Source: Synergistales bacterium (GTDB taxonomy: Bacteria > Synergistota > Synergistia > Synergistales > Aminobacteriaceae). Taken from it: DNA of 8,258 bases. Within the stretch, counting starts at the first letter, position 1. Each line of letters opens with the position of its first letter. The stretch spans positions 1-8,258 of the forward strand of contig BOCC01000095.1 of assembly GCA_026002715.1 (NCBI GenBank), written 5' to 3'. Below are positions 5,210-8,258 of the stretch, piece after piece. A model generated the notes under the pieces. That model was not told where the DNA came from, searched no databases, and worked only from the letters and a program-made list of their open reading frames with translations. Both the position numbers and the translations under genes were made by a program.

Positions 5210-5501
5210 GACTTTTCCTCCTTAAAATTTTGCTGCGGTATCGGGGGATGCCCAGCCGTCGTCGCCGCGATGAGACGGTGGTCTGATCGCACACAATCAG
5301 CCGCGCAAGATGAGAGTCTGTTGTTTTGCCGATGTGTTTGTCCCACACGGACCAGTCAACCCGCGGTCGCGGGGAATACGCTTCGATGCTTAAAGCGCGG
5401 CGCCGGCGACCTACCATCTGCGACGTTCGACCAATAAGTTTTCCTATTTGGACATCCGGCACGGTACCGTATAACTCGATTGCATCAGTAGTATTGGGCA
5501 T
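5196..5501 (-). CDS. Protein with two tandem HTH repeats
   Basis: This 101-residue protein is made of two copies of one HTH unit, at about residues 10-42 and 56-88. Each copy has a start near G-x-x-x-D, a middle V (I-G-R-T-S-Q-M-V; C-D-Q-T-T-V) and a final RRRR-x-L-x-I block (RRRRALSIEAY and RRRRLGIPRY). The same unit occurs once in the proteins at 1295-1606 and 875-1246. A double HTH fits a monomer binding a repeated or palindromic site, and the Arg cluster would favour DNA contact. The gene has a very good ribosome binding site (AAAGGAGG) and overlaps the next gene, which precedes the ParA-type ATPase. A centromere-binding or repressor role is inferred from position only. Confidence 0.75.
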   Translation of the reverse strand: MPNTTDAIELYGTVPDVQIGKLIGRTSQMVGRRRRALSIEAYSPRPRVDWSVWDKHIGKTTDSHLARLIVCDQTTVSSRRRRLGIPRYRSKILRRKSHDNL

Positions 5502-5506
5502 TTTTG

Positions 5507-5534
5507 CCCTCCTTTAGGGGGGGGAGAATGTCAA
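5507..5534 (+). other. Possible fragment of an IS605-type right end
   Basis: CCCTCC-TTTA-GGGGGG forms a hairpin followed by GGGGAGAATGTCAA. This differs by one base from the GGGGAGGATGTCAA that follows the hairpin of the tnpB relic at 7357-7390. The hairpin's left arm, read on the other strand, supplies the AAAGGAGG ribosome binding site of the double-HTH gene. Chance similarity cannot be excluded. Confidence 0.3.
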
Positions 5535-5538
5535 GACT

Positions 5539-6015
5539 CTAATATTCGAAACTTCCGTCCGGATGCTTGATTATCGTTCCCAAACCCGTGTCAACCGTGG
5601 CGTTTGTCAATTGTTCTATGCGCTCCCGGTCTTGTTCTGCTTTGTCGTCAATCACGATACTTTCCTTAACAACGATTTTCTTTGTGCTATAAGGGATTAT
5701 CTTATTGGATTCCGAGGTTTTGATGTTTTGAACAGTTTTGTCTTGGCGTTTAGCTTTCTCGCGGCGAAACGCCTGAGAGAAGCTATGGACAGCGGCAGGG
5801 TGGGGCAATAACCCTGAAATTTCGAACGAGGCACATATCTTATCGTATCCGATACCCATATCTCTAAGCGATGTTATTTTTTCATACGCCAAAGACACTG
5901 TTTTTGCGTAAGAATCCGGATGGGAAGGAGTATACGCGGCGGGATCCTCTTCTTTCTCTCTGAAAATTCTATCGACAGCCTCCTCAATGGCTTTGTCAGC
6001 ATTTTTTTTATCCAT
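5539..6015 (-). CDS. Charged helical protein of unknown function
   Basis: This 158-residue protein has three parts. Residues 1-40 form an acidic helical start (EEAVDRIFREKEEDPAAY). About 44-92 is a compact helical domain (YEKITSLRDMGIGYDKICAS, then SFSQAFRREKAKRQ) whose pattern, helix-G-x-x-Y-x-x-I...F-x-x-x-F-R-R, recalls the small accessory DNA-binding proteins of mobilisation systems (TraK-like). The third part is a charged tail ending TVDTGLGTIIKHPDGSFEY. The likeness to TraK is a weak inference from pattern, but it agrees with a TraL/MobD-like ATPase three genes downstream. The ATG at 6015 is chosen because AGGAGGTG lies about ten bases upstream. A longer frame from 6048 would begin before this site. 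The double-HTH gene follows after 37 bases. Confidence 0.7.
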   Translation of the reverse strand: MDKKNADKAIEEAVDRIFREKEEDPAAYTPSHPDSYAKTVSLAYEKITSLRDMGIGYDKICASFEISGLLPHPAAVHSFSQAFRREKAKRQDKTVQNIKTSESNKIIPYSTKKIVVKESIVIDDKAEQDRERIEQLTNATVDTGLGTIIKHPDGSFEY

Positions 6016-6102
6016 ATACCAATCCACCTCCTGAAATAGATTGAACAAAATATTTTGAGATTGAGCTTTCTCTGAGCTTTTTGAGTTGTCGCTGAGACTT
6101 GT

Positions 6103-6300
6103 TCACTCTCCCTTGCCGAAAAGCCACTCGTTCTTCTTTTCGCGCGCTTTGGATAGGGTTGGTGCGGTGCATGAAAAAAGCTCGCCGTCAAGCGCACGGA
6201 AATCGTACTGTATGTACGTTCTTTTTCCTTGGGTGAATTCTTTGTACTGTTCTTGTCCGGGGGCTACCGTGGTAGTTACGCCATGTTCCGTCATGGGCAT
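6103..6300 (-). CDS. DUF3873-like small protein
   Basis: This 65-residue protein reads EHGVTTTVAPGQEQYKEF, then a central YIQYDFRALDGELFSC and a helix with TLSKAREKKNEWL. The order NGV..., PG-x-E-x-Y, YQYDYR-x-x-DGELFS and a final C/A-R-x-x-x-x-x-WL matches what I remember of DUF3873, a family of unknown function found in accessory elements, especially in Bacteroidetes. I chose the ATG at 6300, with AAAGGAAG upstream; a second ATG is two codons later. An in-frame ATG at 6384 would add 28 residues of low-complexity basic sequence overlapping the previous gene and is less likely. The neighbours are small Cys-rich proteins in the same array. Confidence 0.7.
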   Translation of the reverse strand: MPMTEHGVTTTVAPGQEQYKEFTQGKRTYIQYDFRALDGELFSCTAPTLSKAREKKNEWLFGKGE

Positions 6301-6332
6301 CTCAGTATCTTCCTTTCTTTTGTTTTTGGAAA

Positions 6333-6581
6333 TTATTGAACTACCGGAGCAAGAGCGACGCTTGTGTTTTTCGTGTCTGCCCATATCGAAAACCTTTGTT
6401 TACACTCATACTCACTAAACTTAACCGCCGGGGTTGTCTCTGAATCCACCGGCTCTAAATCTCCGCAAAAATCATTAGCGGGGCAGAAGAAACAGTCAGC
6501 TCCCGGTTGGATTGCTCCTGACATTACTTTGAAGAAATAATCCACCGTCAGTTTGGTTTTGAGTTTCTCGAAGTTAGTCAA
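6333..6581 (-). CDS. Small Cys-rich zinc-finger-like protein (FEKWK family)
   Basis: This 82-residue paralogue of the proteins at 1991-2170 and 6839-7030 starts MTNFEKLKTKLTVDYFF. It carries C30-x2-C33-P, C39 and C60, and then RFSIWAD. The third-to-fourth Cys loop is the longest of the three (20 residues), and about 13 extra residues follow the WA motif, so the C-terminus has diverged or been extended. The start is TTG, with AGGAG nine bases upstream, and the homology begins exactly there. A structural zinc knuckle is the likely role of the four Cys residues; the biological function is unknown. It sits between another Cys-rich gene and the DUF3873-like gene, all in one direction with short gaps. 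Confidence 0.7.
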   Translation of the reverse strand: MTNFEKLKTKLTVDYFFKVMSGAIQPGADCFFCPANDFCGDLEPVDSETTPAVKFSEYECKQRFSIWADTKNTSVALAPVVQ

Positions 6582-6600
6582 AGTATTTCACTCCTCTCTC

Positions 6601-6825
6601 TTACCCTATTTCTTTATAACAACGTCTATAGTGGCGTTTATTTACGGAAAATTTACTATCACTCGTGTATACGCATGTTTTCGTTGTGCAGGGTTTGTAG
6701 TGCCTGCAATTTTGTTGCGCTTCCACGTCAATCTCGTCATTACCCGAACATGCAGAGCAGACGGTTATAGGCAAGGGTTTCCGCAAATCTGTCAGCGACG
6801 CGGAGCCGAATGATGATTTAGACAT
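6601..6825 (-). CDS. Small Cys-rich protein, not of the FEKWK family
   Basis: This 74-residue protein has Cys at 23, 26, 40, 46, 51 and 69, including a CSAC knuckle and a C-x5-C-x4-C cluster (CRHYKPCTTKTC). The C-terminus is basic (NKRHYRRCYKEIG). It lacks the F-E-K-W-K start and CxxCP core of its neighbours, so it is not obviously a paralogue, but it could also bind zinc. The ATG at 6825 has an excellent ribosome binding site (AAGGAGG). It lies 13 bases after the stop of the preceding small gene and 19 bases before the next, so it belongs to the same transcription unit. I do not recognise a family. Confidence 0.65.
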   Translation of the reverse strand: MSKSSFGSASLTDLRKPLPITVCSACSGNDEIDVEAQQNCRHYKPCTTKTCVYTSDSKFSVNKRHYRRCYKEIG

Positions 6826-6838
6826 GACTACCTCCTTC

Positions 6839-7030
6839 TTATTTGGCTTCTTCTTTTGCCCACGAAAGAAAAACGTCCTTGCATTCTAAATCTTCGTCAT
6901 CTCTTTTCGATTCGCATTCGGGCTCGCTTACAGGACAGCGAGTACAATCAATTGCAATGCGATCGTTATACTGACGTACCAGATCTTCCGGCACGAGCGT
7001 TAACTTCCATTTATCGAACCGAGTTGCCAT
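6839..7030 (-). CDS. Small Cys-rich zinc-finger-like protein (FEKWK family)
   Basis: This 63-residue protein begins MATRFDKWKLTLVPEDLV, has C29-x2-C32-P, C39 and C50, and ends with FLSWAKEEAK. It is the shortest-tailed and most regular of the three paralogues; the others are at 1991-2170 and 6333-6581. Two metal-binding pairs connected by an acidic loop (ESKRDDEDLE) are the expected fold. The ATG at 7030 has AAGGGAG six bases upstream. It heads the compact array that runs down to the ParA-type gene. Proteins of this appearance occur in prophages and conjugative elements; none that I know of has an assigned role. Confidence 0.75.
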   Translation of the reverse strand: MATRFDKWKLTLVPEDLVRQYNDRIAIDCTRCPVSEPECESKRDDEDLECKDVFLSWAKEEAK

Positions 7031-7078
7031 CTTTATTCTCCCTTCTTATATAAAATGACGAGGAGCCGAGTGTGTCTA

Positions 7079-7303
7079 TCACTCATATTGATCTTCCTCT
7101 TTCTCTCGCAAATCTTTTAATCCGCCGTAGGCGGATAGCCTTTTGCTCTTGTTTCTTTCCGCCACATGCCCTAAAAAAAACTCGGCGGTCGGGCAGACCG
7201 TGTCAGTCTGTGGAGAGATAATAAGACCTGGGGGAACAGGGCGTTGGCTCGTAACCTTAAAATTCCCCACTGTGGGGATATACGATGCGAAAACCAAGTT
7301 CAA
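7079..7303 (-). CDS. Doubtful small frame opposite the tnpB remnant
   Basis: A TTG-started frame of 74 codons lies opposite the tnpB remnant. Its C-terminal half (RNKSKRLSAYGGLKDLREKE) looks like a real soluble protein, and it has the orientation and spacing of the neighbouring small genes. Its N-terminal half, however, is antisense to the better-supported tnpB tail, and no good ribosome binding site precedes it. One explanation is an original small gene whose 5' half was replaced when the transposon end inserted. An accidental open frame is equally possible. Confidence 0.3.
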   Translation of the reverse strand: MNLVFASYIPTVGNFKVTSQRPVPPGLIISPQTDTVCPTAEFFLGHVAERNKSKRLSAYGGLKDLREKEEDQYE

Positions 7304-7373
7304 AACCCTCTGAGCAGTCTCCGTGAAGCAGAAGACATCGTGTTGCCGACAGGAATCCCCTCACTTTATTTAG
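7131..7373 (+). pseudogene. tnpB: tnpB C-terminal remnant (IS200/IS605-type)
   Basis: The plus strand is open for 60 codons, then meets a TGA at 7311-7313, and continues in the same frame for 19 codons to a TAG inside the right-end hairpin. The first part contains SAVGQTVSVCGEIIRPGG, which resembles the VGxTxxxCGE tail of IS605/IS1341-type TnpB. The second reads AVSVKQKTSCCRQESPHF, the SVKQE-type end. Catalytic RuvC residues and the zinc ribbon are absent: the element is truncated upstream near 7130 and carries an internal stop. It could no longer make a nuclease, but the 3' end, which forms the guide-RNA scaffold in intact elements, is well preserved. Confidence 0.65.
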
Positions 7374-7390
7374 TGAGGGGAGGATGTCAA
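7314..7390 (+). mobile_element. IS200/IS605-type right end with omega-RNA-like hairpin
   Basis: CCCCTCACT (7357-7365) and AGTGAGGGG (7372-7380) form a perfect 9-bp stem with a TTATTT loop, followed by AGGATGTCAA. The order tnpB tail, GGAATCCCC hairpin, GGATGTCAA is characteristic of IS200/IS605-family right ends. In active elements the RNA over this segment is the TnpB guide scaffold, and bases just past the end act as guide. The hairpin is intact, so the end appears more recent than the relic at 564-781. Confidence 0.7.
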
Positions 7391-7398
7391 ATTGCCGA

Positions 7399-8064
7399 TT
7401 AAAATCCCTCTGCTATGAAACTTTCGCGCTCCTTTCTCTTACGCTCGAAATACTTTTCTGTTACGCCGCGCCTCTGTCTTGCAAAATATGCTTCTCTAAT
7501 CGGTTTCCAGTCGTATTCCAGTAAGACCTTGCAAATGCCGGAAGCCTTACCGGTAACGTCATGTACTTGGCGGCTAATACTGTCTTGTGTGATATTAAAA
7601 TATTCGTCGCCAACTGCGTTTTGCAGTATTTCTTCAGTTATCGGAGTGCTAACACCTTCTACTATCACGTAATTTACGCCTATCTTCTTCAAAAAAGCAA
7701 CCGCTTCTGGTATTGTAAAACCGGAATCTTTACTTATCCACAGAGTCGGCCTGAAATCTGGCCGCGCCTCGCCTATGGCCACGCTAAAAAGATACTCGTC
7801 TAAGGGCTCGCACGTGTCTGCGTCTGCTGACGTAAATGCAAATACCTTTTTGCCGTAATAGAAAATGCCATCCGCTCTGCATTCCCAGCCTTCATCTAAG
7901 CAAGTGATTGACCTTAAATATAGGCTTGTCACTTCAATTCCCCATTTGTCAAATAACTGCTTGTGGCCGTTGTTTTTGGCCAGCATGAGCGCATGGCCGA
8001 GAGTATCTTTTGCTCCTTTTTCAGGTATGGGCTCCCAATATTCGCGTATTCTGCAATTTTCCAT
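7399..8064 (-). CDS. Protein of unknown function, 221 residues
   Basis: This is a soluble protein with no signal peptide or membrane segment. The N-terminal part (WEPIPEKGAKDTLGHALMLA) looks helical. A central part with CLDEGWECRADGIFYYGKKV and FAFTSADADTCEPLDEYLF alternates like beta strands. A stretch near 120-150 (PEAVAFLKKIGVNYVIVEGV) resembles a Rossmann-like strand. The last 30 residues are a basic helix (RQRRGVTEKYFERKRKERES). I recognise no domain or catalytic motif. The ATG at 8064 has a near-perfect ribosome binding site (AAAGGAGG). The gene ends next to the tnpB right end and its upstream region carries the IS630-type element, so its original promoter may have been lost or replaced. 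Confidence 0.75.
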   Translation of the reverse strand: MENCRIREYWEPIPEKGAKDTLGHALMLAKNNGHKQLFDKWGIEVTSLYLRSITCLDEGWECRADGIFYYGKKVFAFTSADADTCEPLDEYLFSVAIGEARPDFRPTLWISKDSGFTIPEAVAFLKKIGVNYVIVEGVSTPITEEILQNAVGDEYFNITQDSISRQVHDVTGKASGICKVLLEYDWKPIREAYFARQRRGVTEKYFERKRKERESFIAEGF

Positions 8065-8140
8065 ATGAATTTCCTCCTTTAAGATTTTACTTATAGTCGT
8101 TTAATTTAACTAAATCCAAAGCAATGCCGATAATATAAGT

Positions 8141-8258
8141 ATGACATACGATAAAAAATTTCGAGAACGAGCTATAGCGTATAAAGACGGCGGACACACA
8201 TTCGAAGAACTCAATGAAGCCTTTGGAATAGACAGTGGGCGATATTATCACTGGAAAG
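8141..8258 (+). CDS. IS630-family transposase, N-terminal part
   Basis: The reading frame is open from the ATG to the window edge (39 codons) and begins MTYDKKFRERAIAYKDGGHT, then FEELNEAFGID and YYHWK. This is the N-terminal HTH domain of IS630/Tc1-type transposases, which bind the element's terminal repeats. The DDE catalytic domain lies beyond the window. The sequence starting TATAGTCGTTTAATTTAACT at about 8092 could be the element's end, since IS630 elements insert at TA. The ribosome binding site is weak, as is common for transposases. The element lies divergently, directly upstream of the 221-residue gene. Confidence 0.85.
   Translation, partial: MTYDKKFRERAIAYKDGGHTFEELNEAFGIDSGRYYHWK

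Overview
The window looks like an accessory, mobile-element-rich segment of a low-to-moderate GC bacterium. Strong AGGAGG-type ribosome binding sites with ATG, and sometimes TTG, starts suggest a Firmicutes-like host (Clostridia or Negativicutes type), but no gene here fixes the taxon. No core housekeeping gene, tRNA or rRNA was found. Every gene I accept lies on the minus strand, apart from a transposase entering at the right edge and decayed transposon pieces.

Left part (1-1000): the 3' end of a group II intron (domain V at 159-191 and domain VI), then a gene-free stretch with a long interrupted hairpin and 21-bp repeats resembling the end of an IS21-type element, then the decayed C-terminal end of a minus-strand IS200/IS605-type tnpB with its terminal hairpin.

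Middle left (875-2510): two tandem paralogous small helix-turn-helix (HTH) proteins, a 22-codon leader reading frame abutting one of them, a 98-bp MITE-like element with a 3-bp target duplication, a small Cys-rich protein, and an intergenic spacer made of nested inverted repeats.

Middle (2503-4230): a membrane-anchored coiled-coil protein and a toxin-antitoxin-like pair (AbiEii-type nucleotidyltransferase plus a small partner). The pair is preceded by a perfect TTGACA-N17-TATAAT promoter and a strongly structured ~150-nt leader.

Middle right (4230-7030): a tight minus-strand array. In transcription order it holds three or four small Cys-rich proteins, a DUF3873-like protein, a charged 158-residue protein, a double-HTH protein, a small basic protein and a ParA/MinD-type ATPase. 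The mix of a partition/transfer-type ATPase, small zinc-finger-like proteins and DNA-binding repeats suggests a plasmid-, phage- or ICE-derived module. No relaxase, integrase or replication gene is visible.

Right part (7079-8258): a second decayed tnpB tail with a clear right-end hairpin, an unrecognised 221-residue protein, and the start of an IS630-type transposase.

Two themes recur. Small paralogous families are scattered through the module: three proteins with an F-E/D-K-x-K start and a CxxCP zinc-finger-like core, and three proteins sharing an LGK-D-RR-LGI HTH motif. The module is also bracketed and interrupted by remains of at least four different mobile element types.
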